A stretch of DNA of 64,000 nucleotides. Origin: CALECP01 sp964389925 (GTDB lineage Bacteria; Chloroflexota; Anaerolineae; Promineifilales; Promineifilaceae). The stretch lies in the NCBI GenBank assembly GCA_964389925.1, contig CAYMGE010000016.1, positions 1 through 64,000 of the forward strand, read 5' to 3'. Below the pieces are notes generated by a model. That model did no database searches, was not told the origin of the DNA, and saw only the letters and a list, made by a program, of their open reading frames with translations. Of this stretch, positions 26,214 through 35,900 are shown one piece after another; position 1 is the stretch's first letter; each line of letters starts with the position of its first letter. The position numbers and the translations under genes are program-made.

Positions 26214-27541
26214 CGACTTTGCCTGTCAACAAACCACAGCGTGTTAACATTTTTGTCGTTCTAATTCCTGTCGTTGGGGCAATGTTCGCGCTATTGGTCG
26301 CTGGGCTACTGATTCGCTATTGGCTCAATATGGACAGTGAGTTTGTCATTTCGATGGTCACACCATTGGCGGCTGGGGCGGCCGTCTCATTGGTCGTCGC
26401 CCTCCTGCTTTATTTCATCAGCCTCTACTATTCGCCCTCTCTAAGACTCACATTTCTATTTATCACCGTTATTGTTGCCGCCTTGACGCTGACCAATGGG
26501 CTTGTCGCCGCACAGCAAATGTTCACCGACACGATTGTTCTGATTGATACGACCATTTTGCTACTCTTCACCACCATTGTGGCAGGGACATTTGGGATGG
26601 GTGGCTTTTTGCGTGTGACGCACGGGTTGAGCCAGCTAATGCATTTGGCTCATGGTGTTGCGTCTGGCGATTATCATAGCCGTGCTGTTGTCGATGGGCG
26701 CGATGAGCTGGCACAATTGGGCAACTCTTTCAACAAGATGGCAACACAGCTTGAAACAGCGGCACAAGAGCGTGAAGACCTAGCCAAAATGCGCCGTGAC
26801 TTAACCGCATGGGTATCGCACGATCTCCGCACGCCGCTGACGAGTATGCGTGCGATGGTTGAAGCTCTAAATGATGGACTTGTGGAAGACCCTGAGCAGG
26901 TCAAACGTTACTATCGGCTGATTTTGGCAGATGTGCAAGGAATGAATCGGCTGATCAATGATCTGTTTGAGATGTCACGCCTCGATGCGGGGGGCCTGCA
27001 AATTGACATGGAGCAAGATTCTCTGAGCGATCTAATTTCCGATACAGTCGGTGGGTTTCAGGCACTTGCACAACGACGTGACATTAAGTTACAGGGGGAG
27101 ATTAGCCCCAATCTCGATCCCGTGCGGATGAACGTGGAAAAAATCGGCCGCGTTCTCTCCAACCTCATCAGCAATGCGCTCAAGTACACGCCCGATGGCG
27201 GCACGATCAACGTGCAGGCATGGCGTGATGAAAATGTCGTATTTGTCCGTGTGCAAGATTCTGGCGATGGATTTGTGGAGAAAGATTTGCCGCTGTTATT
27301 TGAGCAGTTTTATCGTGGCGAAGGAGCGCGGTCACGGTCCGATGGTTCAAGTGCTGGGCTAGGTCTTTCGATTGCTCGAGGGATTGTGGAGGCGCATGGG
27401 GGGAAGATTTCGGCCGAGAATAACAGCGGCGCACGCATTACATTTACATTGCCTCAATTGGCATACATGCGGTCAAACCTACCTTCGGAACAGAAGTCGA
27501 GGTTGAAAATTATCAACGGACTTGATTCAAATAACGTGTAA
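26210..27541 (+). CDS. Membrane sensor histidine kinase (HAMP type)
   Basis: A 443-residue kinase. About four N-terminal membrane helices fall between residues 14 and 128 with only short outside loops, so it may sense within or at the membrane. HAMP lies at about 132-190, the dimerisation box has His204 in 'WVSHDLRTPLTSM', and the ATPase domain holds the N box 'NLISNALKYTPDGG', the G1 box 'VQDSGDGF' and the G2 box 'SAGLGLSIARGI'. It phosphorylates the regulator encoded just before it. The stimulus is unknown. Confidence 0.92.
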   Translation: MTTLPVNKPQRVNIFVVLIPVVGAMFALLVAGLLIRYWLNMDSEFVISMVTPLAAGAAVSLVVALLLYFISLYYSPSLRLTFLFITVIVAALTLTNGLVAAQQMFTDTIVLIDTTILLLFTTIVAGTFGMGGFLRVTHGLSQLMHLAHGVASGDYHSRAVVDGRDELAQLGNSFNKMATQLETAAQEREDLAKMRRDLTAWVSHDLRTPLTSMRAMVEALNDGLVEDPEQVKRYYRLILADVQGMNRLINDLFEMSRLDAGGLQIDMEQDSLSDLISDTVGGFQALAQRRDIKLQGEISPNLDPVRMNVEKIGRVLSNLISNALKYTPDGGTINVQAWRDENVVFVRVQDSGDGFVEKDLPLLFEQFYRGEGARSRSDGSSAGLGLSIARGIVEAHGGKISAENNSGARITFTLPQLAYMRSNLPSEQKSRLKIINGLDSNNV

Positions 27542-27599
27542 TCTCTCATACGTTCCCACAATAATCTCTATGATACGCTCTCTCAATAAGGAGCGCATC

Positions 27600-27872
27600 A
27601 TGTCTACTTTCGCCGTTTTCATAGATAGCCACTGTCAAATCTGCAACGAGGCACGTGCGCTCGTTGCAGAAATGAGTGACCTATTCCCCACTTTACAGAT
27701 TACCCTGCATGACAGCGGGCGCGAGGATTGGCCATCTAAGGTGTTTGCTGTCCCAACTTATATGCTAAATGGTCGTATTATCTCGTTAGGCAATCCGAGC
27801 CGCGAGCAATTACATCAACAACTGAACGAAGCTCTGTCTTACGAACCGACGCAGCTCAGAACGTTGCTATAA
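27600..27872 (+). CDS. Small thioredoxin-fold protein with CxxC
   Basis: A 90-residue protein with 'CQICNEARALVAEM' near the start, a CxxC at the head of a helix as in thioredoxin and glutaredoxin folds, then the cis-Pro-like 'VFAVPTYML' and 'GRIISLGNP'. It likely acts in thiol exchange or is a redox-inactive relative; the loop sequence QI between the cysteines is unusual. ATG 27600 has AATAAGGAG upstream. It ends just ahead of the DUF4129 gene, whose -10 box overlaps its last codons. Confidence 0.65.
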   Translation: MSTFAVFIDSHCQICNEARALVAEMSDLFPTLQITLHDSGREDWPSKVFAVPTYMLNGRIISLGNPSREQLHQQLNEALSYEPTQLRTLL

Positions 27873-27873
27873 T
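27868..27873 (+). promoter_or_regulatory. Perfect -10 box before the DUF4129 gene
   Basis: TATAAT overlaps the stop of the thioredoxin-fold gene and ends six bases before ATG 27880. There is no ribosome binding site, so a leaderless transcript is likely. The -35 region is weak. Confidence 0.4.
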
Positions 27874-27879
27874 GCGGGC

Positions 27880-29448
27880 ATGGCCTTGGAAAATCCACGC
27901 TCACGCTTGCAGCTACCTTTGCTGTGGCTGCTCATTTTCACGCTTACATCGAGCGTTATACTGTTGTTACAACAGATTTCGGTCGATTATTGGCGACCCA
28001 CAACTTTTATCGTTGCAATCGTCAGCGCATGGGGGATATTTAGCACACGCTATCTAGCCGTTTTAGAACAGTGGAGACGCAACGCGCTGCGCTACCGAGC
28101 GGCCGAGATTGTCATTCTCGCCGTCTTATTGCGCCTGTTTTTGTGGATTACCTTTGGCTTCCCACAGGGAAATGGATTTAATGACTATCTGCGCGACCCT
28201 TTCATCATCCTAGACGACCGCTGGTGGGCGCATTTCTCCATCGCTGTTATCGTCTGGGCTTGGTCAAATACGCTGACGGCACTCTTTAACCAACTCGACT
28301 TTTCTGAGTTTGAATTAAATTTGCATACTGTCGAGCAACAAAATGTCAGTGCGCTGCAACAGAGTAATCGCGCACAGTTACTTGCCGAATACTTCAATTT
28401 GTGGATCGGTGGCGGCATATTGCTCATTTTTGTTACCGCACTCGCCACCTACCAATTAAGGGATTTTCAAGAGGCAAACTGGTTTAACACAGTCACACGT
28501 CTTTCTCTTCCACCACAGCTTCTAATTAACCTGCTGCTTTATCTATTTATTGGCCTCTGGCTGTTGAGCTATGTGCGCTATGTCGTGCTATTTTCGCGCT
28601 GGCTCTATCGTGGCGTGCGTCCTCAAGCGCAGTTAGCACGTATCTGGCGGCGTGGCAGCCTGCTGATATTGGGCGTTGTTGCACTTCTGTGTGCGCTTCT
28701 GCCGATTGGCTCGACGATGCCAATTGTCTGGCTCGGCCGAATGCTCTACTATATTTTCTACTTTGTCACTTCGGCCGTTATGTCCCTCATCCGCTGGCTA
28801 CTTTCTCTATTCGCCGGGGAAGACAGTGCTGAGACAGAACCGCTAATCCCTAATCTCGACATCCCACCGCCGGTTGAGTTAGAGGCGGGAACTATCGCGC
28901 AGCGTGAACCGCTCATTCCAGCTGAGTTAACTGGCGGTATAACGTGGCTCATCATCGTTGTAATCGTCATCGCCGCGCTGCTTTTCCTAACACGTGGTCA
29001 AAACTATAGTCGCATTGGCAACTTTGTGCAGCAGTTTTGGCAACGCCTGCGCGACTGGTGGCGGCTCATGCGTAGGCAGGTTGACGAGCGCATTGTAGAG
29101 ATGCGGCACACTGTTCGGCAACAGTTCGGCCGAACACCGACACCGGCACAATCGAATAAACCTCTCTTTCGTATCAATGCCTTAACTCCCCGCGAACAAA
29201 TTCGCTACTTTTATCTCACGATTGTCAAGAGAGCGGCCGAACGTGGTGTACAACGTGCAAAGGATGAAACGCCCGTCGAATTTTTAACTGCCTTGCAGAA
29301 TGAGTTTCCAGAAAGTGCTGAGGATAGCGAAGCATTAACCGCGGCCTTTTTGCAGGCACGCTATAGCAAGGATTCTGTCGAGAAAGAAGCAATTACACCC
29401 GTAAAGAAAACGTGGAAACGAGTTCGTCGCTCACTACGTCGTAACTAG
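27880..29448 (+). CDS. Multi-pass membrane protein with DUF4129 C-terminus
   Basis: A 522-residue protein with about seven membrane helices up to residue 380, including a doublet around 255-315, and a cytoplasmic C-terminal DUF4129 domain (about 430-500) with 'LTPREQIRYFYLTIVKRAAE', 'DETPVEFLTALQ' and 'TAAFLQARYSKD'. The family usually accompanies transglutaminase or DUF58 proteins and MoxR ATPases in envelope loci. Here the DUF58 gene is 15 kb away. The function is unknown. Confidence 0.75.
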   Translation: MALENPRSRLQLPLLWLLIFTLTSSVILLLQQISVDYWRPTTFIVAIVSAWGIFSTRYLAVLEQWRRNALRYRAAEIVILAVLLRLFLWITFGFPQGNGFNDYLRDPFIILDDRWWAHFSIAVIVWAWSNTLTALFNQLDFSEFELNLHTVEQQNVSALQQSNRAQLLAEYFNLWIGGGILLIFVTALATYQLRDFQEANWFNTVTRLSLPPQLLINLLLYLFIGLWLLSYVRYVVLFSRWLYRGVRPQAQLARIWRRGSLLILGVVALLCALLPIGSTMPIVWLGRMLYYIFYFVTSAVMSLIRWLLSLFAGEDSAETEPLIPNLDIPPPVELEAGTIAQREPLIPAELTGGITWLIIVVIVIAALLFLTRGQNYSRIGNFVQQFWQRLRDWWRLMRRQVDERIVEMRHTVRQQFGRTPTPAQSNKPLFRINALTPREQIRYFYLTIVKRAAERGVQRAKDETPVEFLTALQNEFPESAEDSEALTAAFLQARYSKDSVEKEAITPVKKTWKRVRRSLRRN

Positions 29449-29606
29449 CCTTCAATTTTCCGTGCTATTTTTTAACATAGCTTAACGTGACAGTTAAATT
29501 CTAACTCTTTCCTTTCCGTTGTTTGCGAAGAGTAGCTACAATGCCATATAGGTTTTGTGATTATAGTCACCGTACTTGGTAAGTAGGAATAAGGATAAAG
29601 TTTGTA

Positions 29607-30881
29607 ATGTCGAGCCATTTTAATTTCGTTCTCGGATTTTTGCTATTGATAGCAACAATGATTGTGTTTGCTAGCATCGGCCGATTTGCTTCCCCCCGTC
29701 TACTAAATGATGTAACCCAATTAACAGTAGAATTTGGTTGCGTAGGAGCCTCTTGTGAATCGGCCGATGATGTCGTTGCACAGCTCACGCCAACCTCTTC
29801 ACCAACAAAAACCCCACTGCCACCAACCAATACATCGATCGCAACAACTGTCCCGCCAACCGCAACAGCTATTCCCCCAACTGTAACCGCACCAGCGACT
29901 GTTACGCCCCTTGTAATTACGCCAACTGAACGGCCTACCGAAACGGTGGCACCCACTGAGCAACCAACCGAGACATTAGTGCCAACAGAAACACCAATTC
30001 CATCGCAAACACCAACGCCTGATGCGCTGCTCATTGAAGCAGTGCGTGACGCGGGACTGTTTGCAGAGCCGGGTGGATTAGGCGGTCATACAGGCTATTA
30101 TGTTCCTACAGGGCAGACTGGTTGGGTGATCGGCCGCTCTCCAGACACCCGCTGGCTGCATGTCGCACATCTGCTGGGCATTCAAGGATGGGCTGCCGCT
30201 AGTTTTTTCTCCGCAGCCGAGGGAGAACTTGCCACCCTTCCCGTCTCTGATTTTGTTGGTGAAGGCGATCCGAATGTCACAATTCGCGCAACTCAAGTTG
30301 CTCAATTGCCTCCAGCTACTACAACACCACCCCCCTCTAGTACACCAAGTCCCAACGAGACATTACAGTCAGATGTTACAATATCTCCTACTAATACACC
30401 TTGGCCAACAAATACACCACGTCCAACTAATGACACATCTCCGGTAAACACACCTTGGCCCACTGCAACATGGGTCAAACCGACCGTATTTCCAACAAAT
30501 ACACCGCTCCCAACCCCACTCCCCAGTAATGGCAATGATGGCGAACAGGAGGATGATATAGTCACAAATGCTATCGCGTGGTGGCAAACTGACCAATCCA
30601 GTATTCTTATCAACGGAGATGGTACATGGCGTGCTGACGTTATTATCCGTGTTCCAACGAGCTTCACATACAGCTTCAAGATACCTCTCTTTTCGACAAA
30701 CCAGCGTCTTCGTGACCAAAACCTAGAGGGTGACGATTTCTTCGTCTTGTCAATCGCCGGCGTTCCCTGTGGCTTGCCACTTAATGCAGAACTCATTGCA
30801 CTACAGAACGGCGCACGTATGATTGTCTCGAATGAATTCACCCTTCAGAAAGGTGTAATTTCTATCAGTACGCCCTGTTAA
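29607..30881 (+). CDS. Membrane-anchored Pro/Thr-rich protein with SH3-like domain
   Basis: A 424-residue secreted protein. A helix at residues 7-26 anchors it. A long Thr/Pro-rich stalk (about 60-135) follows, then an SH3-type domain at about 140-200 ('GQTGWVIGRSPDTRWLHV', 'GIQGWAAASFF'). A second linker (TNTPWPTNTPRPTN) leads to a C-terminal domain of about 110 residues that I do not recognise and that has two Cys. SH3b-type domains bind cell-wall peptides. The stalk repeats are the same type as in the LysM protein at 14.1 kb. AAGGAT serves as binding site. Confidence 0.72.
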   Translation: MSSHFNFVLGFLLLIATMIVFASIGRFASPRLLNDVTQLTVEFGCVGASCESADDVVAQLTPTSSPTKTPLPPTNTSIATTVPPTATAIPPTVTAPATVTPLVITPTERPTETVAPTEQPTETLVPTETPIPSQTPTPDALLIEAVRDAGLFAEPGGLGGHTGYYVPTGQTGWVIGRSPDTRWLHVAHLLGIQGWAAASFFSAAEGELATLPVSDFVGEGDPNVTIRATQVAQLPPATTTPPPSSTPSPNETLQSDVTISPTNTPWPTNTPRPTNDTSPVNTPWPTATWVKPTVFPTNTPLPTPLPSNGNDGEQEDDIVTNAIAWWQTDQSSILINGDGTWRADVIIRVPTSFTYSFKIPLFSTNQRLRDQNLEGDDFFVLSIAGVPCGLPLNAELIALQNGARMIVSNEFTLQKGVISISTPC

Positions 30882-31417
30882 TAAGTTAGAAGTTACGCAG
30901 TTGTGAAGCAGCAAAGTGGAAAAACACATCAAGTCGCGTGTGGTTCTTACTCCGCGACGTTGCGACTTCGCTACTCCGGTCAATGAGCAGCATAACTCCT
31001 GTGAGTAGTGTTTGGTAAACAAAAACATGGATAGTTTTCGGCAAATTTACAAATCAGATATGTCGAATTCCTTCCGCCGCTTTTCAGTTATAGAGTGGTT
31101 CGGATATTAGCAAACACTTTGCAAACGCCAACTTCTTAAACTAAACTTCGTGCTTGAAAATTACAGATGCTGAAGTGTTGAATTATGTAGACGAGATTTC
31201 AAATTTGTGTTTTTTCTATGCTTGTCATTCATCGACATCATGTTATACTGGCGTGGACGTTTCGCAGCCTGTCAACAGCAAAGTTATGATGCGAATAATC
31301 GCCCTCATTTTATGCCATTCGATTTTGAGTAGTTTGATCTCTTATGGTCTCATGGAACCAATCCAGTGATCCAAAATTTGTAACTAAGGAAAAGTTAAAA
31401 CTCTTAAGGAGCAATAT
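30882..31417 (+). promoter_or_regulatory. Non-coding region with promoter of the dockerin/cohesin gene
   Basis: No gene is supported in these 536 bases; the small ORF at 31154-31369 has no binding site or family likeness. A sigma-70-type promoter is visible: TTGTCA at 31222-31227, a 16-base spacer and TATACT at 31244-31249. It would give a leader of about 160 bases before ATG 31418, which has AAGGAG. The first part (30890-31000) contains 'GTTACGCAG' and looks like debris, without a recognisable origin. Confidence 0.55.
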
Positions 31418-32581
31418 ATGAACCGCAGAACATTCCGTTACTTTATCCCTTTCGCGCTGATCCTCGGCCTTGTCTTTACCGCCGTTGTTAGCGCAGCCCC
31501 TAGTGCGCCAACCGTGGCACCTCAAGTATGTATTGGCTTTCAAGGTAGTCGTACTGAAGACGAACCTGTCAGCTGGGTAGTGGTGCAGGGGGGGGCGCGA
31601 TACAACAGCCAGACCAACGATGTGATCACGGCCGATGGCACTTCAATTGGTAGATTTGCAGTCACTGGTCAACCCAACGCTAGCTATACATTAGAAATTA
31701 AAGCAGGCGATACCCTTTCTTTCACACATAACGCGACAACACCATTTCCCGCTGCTGATGGTGGAGACTGTGCTATCGATCTAAGCTCAACACGTCTTCA
31801 AGAAGGGGATGCAGATGGAAATGGCATAATCGCTCCAAGTGACTACAATCGCTGGGTTGCACGCTTTAGAAATCCGACAGAATGTGCAGGTGATGCAGGC
31901 TATGATGCTATTTCTGCCTCCGTTGACTTTAACGAAGACAATTGTGTAACTGCCTTCGACTATAATTTGTGGGTAGCGAATTATTCTCCAGAACGTCAAA
32001 GCCAAAACATCAGCAACTCGGTAGAATCTGAAGGTCGTGATGCTGTTTCTATCGGCGGTGCTCAAGCCAACTATGCAACAACTGATAGTTCGTTTGAGAT
32101 TGTTGCTGATTTGTCAGGTGCTGACCTCTATACCTCTGTGAAAATTGTAATGAACTTTGATCAAACAAAGTTGCGGATTGATGGTTTCACAGCGAGTGCA
32201 GATTATCCACAAGCTGGTTCATCTAACATTGATAATGATGCAGGGACATTCTCATACTTAGCAGGGAATCCAGCTGGGCGAAACGGAAATGTAAGTGTTG
32301 TTACTGTCGATTTCACCGTTCTTGACGATTCAACTCCACAGACAGTTGAATTTGTGGAAGGCAATCCCACGGGAGAGGTAGGAACACTCGCATACGACAA
32401 CAACTTCAACCCGCCAGTGCCTTTCGGGACATATCAAAGAGTTAATATCTCTAGCAGCACCGCTGTATCAATGTCTGACTTGGGAACGACACAACACAGC
32501 TTTGTTGTCGTAGCCTTGGTCGCTGGAATGCTTGGCGTTGCGACACTTGTTGTGACACGCACAGCTCGTCGTCAAGATTAA
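31418..32581 (+). CDS. Secreted dockerin plus cohesin-like protein with C-terminal anchor
   Basis: A 387-residue protein with a signal peptide (1-26) and an unassigned beta domain (35-120). Next comes a dockerin-like pair of calcium loops (GDADGNGIIAPSDYNRWVAR and DFNEDNCVTAFDYNLWVANY, about 128-195), then a cohesin-like sandwich (205-345: 'SVKIVMNFDQTKLRIDGF', 'VSVVTVDFTVLDD'). A membrane helix (about 360-378) and a short 'RTARRQD' tail close it. It repeats the module mix of the metzincin at 18.2 kb without the protease, so the two could bind each other outside the cell. Strong own promoter and terminator. Confidence 0.78.
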   Translation: MNRRTFRYFIPFALILGLVFTAVVSAAPSAPTVAPQVCIGFQGSRTEDEPVSWVVVQGGARYNSQTNDVITADGTSIGRFAVTGQPNASYTLEIKAGDTLSFTHNATTPFPAADGGDCAIDLSSTRLQEGDADGNGIIAPSDYNRWVARFRNPTECAGDAGYDAISASVDFNEDNCVTAFDYNLWVANYSPERQSQNISNSVESEGRDAVSIGGAQANYATTDSSFEIVADLSGADLYTSVKIVMNFDQTKLRIDGFTASADYPQAGSSNIDNDAGTFSYLAGNPAGRNGNVSVVTVDFTVLDDSTPQTVEFVEGNPTGEVGTLAYDNNFNPPVPFGTYQRVNISSSTAVSMSDLGTTQHSFVVVALVAGMLGVATLVVTRTARRQD

Positions 32582-32623
32582 GCTGAAATTTTAGACAGCG
32601 TTTTCTTTGAGAAAGCGTGATGG

Positions 32624-32651
32624 AAAAAGCCCCTGAATGGGGGCTTTTTTG
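32624..32651. terminator. Bidirectional terminator
   Basis: The stem AAAAAGCCCC/GGGGGCTTTTTT with a short loop lies between the convergent dockerin/cohesin and acpP genes and carries A and T runs on both sides, so it can stop both. Confidence 0.88.
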
Positions 32652-32676
32652 ATCTTGAAACAGACGCTAGATGATG

Positions 32677-32919
32677 TTAATTTGTCTCTGCAAGTCGGCC
32701 GTGAACATAAGCATACGCTTCACCAACGGTTGTGATAGTTTGTGCATCAGCATCTGAGATTTCCTGCCCAAACTTATCTTCTATTTCCATAATCAATTCC
32801 ATTAAATCGAGTGAATCCGCATCGAGGTCTTTGCGGAAATTTGCGTCAGGGGTAATTTGCTCAACTTCAACCTCCAACATGTCGGCGATAATCGCGTTTA
32901 GCTTTTCTTCTACAGTCAT
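32677..32919 (-). CDS. acpP: Acyl carrier protein
   Basis: An 80-residue acidic four-helix protein. The phosphopantetheine attachment serine is Ser36 in 'DLDADSLDLMELIM', and 'EEKLNAIIADMLEVE' and 'FGQEISDADAQTITTVGEA' follow the family closely. It carries growing acyl chains in fatty-acid synthesis. ATG 32919 with AAAGGGAAAC is the right start; the longer ORF adds six residues. It lies 61 bases after the large O-antigen-ligase gene on the same strand and may have its own promoter. Confidence 0.92.
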   Translation of the reverse strand: MTVEEKLNAIIADMLEVEVEQITPDANFRKDLDADSLDLMELIMEIEDKFGQEISDADAQTITTVGEAYAYVHGRLAETN

Positions 32920-32980
32920 TAGTTTCCCTTTGTACAATAGGCTACTAGCCTATTTTCTTTAATCACAGGCTAAACCTGCA

Positions 32981-35900
32981 TTACATTTCATCACATTGCC
33001 GCGATTGCCAAACGGTCAATCCTAGCAATAGGAAAAAACTATACGCCAAATCAATTAGAAAGAAAGCATGATCGACGAGACTGTGAGCGAGAAGATAGGT
33101 AAATGCTGCGCTGAGTCCGATTATCAGCGGTGTCTTCGCACATGTAAACGTCCGTTGGAGAAGCAATCCGAAACTGCCAAGCAGCCAGATTGATATACCT
33201 AAACCAAGTAACCCCAAACGTGTTGCAAAGTCAAAGAGAACATTATGTGGATGATTTAGGTAAGGTTCCCGCCATGCGGATTCAAGAATATATCGGCCGC
33301 GATGCTCATACAAAAAGTTGTCCAGCCCAATCCCAAACCAAGGATTCTCTTGCACCATCCTAATACTAGCCTGCCAAAGACGATAGCGCACAAAGCTAGT
33401 CTCACCCAAAAGATTTAGGCGGGCTGATAGTGCTGGAATTTGGCTCAATGCAAGCAATCCAATACCTCCCATCAATAACATCCCAAGCACATAAGGCCAA
33501 ATTCGTCGCCCTTTTTGCCGCAACCAAATAGTGAAGAGTGTCAAGAGGGCTGCTGGCATTCCAATGAGCAACCCACCTTTGCTAAACGTGAGTAAGAAGG
33601 TAGTACTCAACAGGAGTGTTGCAGCGAGATATGCCCGCCAGCGGTTTGGGGTTAAGTGTATGTTTGATGCTTGGTCATCATGTTGAGTCGCCTTTTTTTG
33701 TCCAAATAATAGGAACGCGAGAAGAATGGGAATGATTCGGCCGAAATACAACGCCACATTATTCGGCGAACCATACAAGCTCTGCACGCGCTGTAGACCC
33801 CCCTCAGCCGTAATCGTTGCGTCAAATCCAAACATCGCCTGCATCAATCCATACACAGCAATCACAACCCCACTCAGCACAAACGCATCGAGCAGATGCC
33901 AAACATCATCTCGCGTCAACGGTACAACGCGCAACAGTCCATAGAATAATGCTGGCTCAATAATGACTAATCGCCATTCGTTTGTCGCCACACTGAGTCG
34001 TTCTGTAAACAATAGGGAAAGCGTTGCGACAAAAACAAGCATCAAGACTGCGTAATCAACTGATTTTACATTTTGAACGCTTAAACTGTTTTTTTCACGT
34101 AGTAGCTTGTGACTCGCAGCTTGGATCAGCACTGCCCCGACTGTAATCAGCGTAAACAGTTCCGTCGGCGAAAAGCGATAGTCCAGAATTGGTTTTAGGA
34201 TGCCGACTGAGCCATAGAGCGGAAGGAAAAGCTGTTCTCGGCCGTAAAAAGGCATTGAGAAGGTGATGAGGGCGAGGCCCCATATCGGCCGAAAACTAAT
34301 CAAGAACAACAACACAAACAGTAAAACACCATATACAAAAATCAGCGGCGTGATATAGAAAGCGGTCGCTGTCCCCATAAGGAGAGCAGCTTGCGGGACA
34401 TCTCCCAAACGTCGAAAGAATGCCAATGCGGGTGCGCCCCACAATCCAAAGCCGATCAGCGTCAGTGAGCCAGCCACGATTGTAATAATTAGCAGTTGCA
34501 CACGATGAGACAAGCGGTTAAATTGCCCATTCCAACGCTTCCAGCTGTTTTCAAAATCACTTTGTCGAACTGACCAAGCACTACCTAGCATCCCGACTAT
34601 GATGATTCCCCAAAATACAGGTTTCATCCACTCATTTTCTATAGGCGGCCGATAGCCAACGCTAAAACCCTGCAAAGCAAACTGATCCCATCCACGATGG
34701 GCAGTCAACGCCAATGTATGGACATCTTGAGAAAGACCAGTGGCAACAAGCTCTGTTGTGATATAATCCTCATTGGGGTTAGGAGAATCTAGAACAACTG
34801 TTGTGCTGTGTTCATCAGTCGGCCGAGCATTCGCAGGCTCCCCATCAACCGTCACATAAAATCGCGCCCGAAAATCTGCCCGCCGCACTCGCAATCCGAC
34901 ATCCGTTCCCCAAAAAGTAAATGTCATCGTGTCGCGCACATCCCCGTTCTCGACATATTTCTCGCTTGAATCGGCTCCAAACTGTGGGGAAAATTCCCAA
35001 TCTCCCATCCACATTTGGCCTGTGCCATCCGCTTCAGCAAAGTGAAAGCCTGTTGCAGGATACTCATTCCGAAATGTCACATTTCGCACGTCTCGATTGG
35101 CAATGCTAAATCCCCATGCGGGATCATCGGCCGATGCATTCGGTTCCCAATTTTCAAGAAACATCACCCCCATCCATGGCCACTCTGTCCGTACCCGCGC
35201 CAATGCTTGCTCTGTATACGCGACCTGTTCTGCTAGAGACACTTCTTCCCAAATTGACTCATCGCCCGTCCACTCGTTCGGCAACGCATTCCAACCCCAA
35301 TTTCCCGCCCAGATCGCCACATTTTCCGACTCATTTTGCACCATGACTTCGCGCATCAGGATAAGGCGGCTAAAGTTTAGTACGTCGTTGTGGACAGTCC
35401 GATCTGTGGGTGGGTATTGAAAACCATAAGGTTTACCAGCGGCGATGTCGAATTGGGCTTGCGCTTCGTAGAGGCGTTGTAGATAGAGCCAATCCGCCAT
35501 ATTAACAGTATCGGTCTCAACTGTGGGTGCAAGTGGTGCAGTGATAATTTTGGCGACGGAATCAACTGCTTTTATCTGCTCACTAACAGTTGTCAGCAGT
35601 GCCGCATACACGTCAGGGTTCACTGGCTCCCCCCCCCAATGAGCGCTTAAGTTTGGTTCATCCCAGACAAAGTAATAATCGGCTGTATCACCAAAACGTG
35701 TGGCGAACTGGCTAGCAAATTTGCCAAATTCACTCATGTCGGGCGGTGCAAACTGCTCGGCCGGATCGCCATCAAGCAATGGGGCAAGAATTAACCCACT
35801 TTCAACCACAGCATTGACGATGCGCTCGGCCGATTCCCAATCAAAATTATCTGTGAAGAAAAAAGGTTGCTTCACATAACGAATTTGGGGCGTTGCCGCG

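Noticed and set aside
31154..31369. Small ORF upstream of the dockerin/cohesin gene
   Set aside because: No ribosome binding site, no family likeness, and a clear promoter for the next gene lies inside it.
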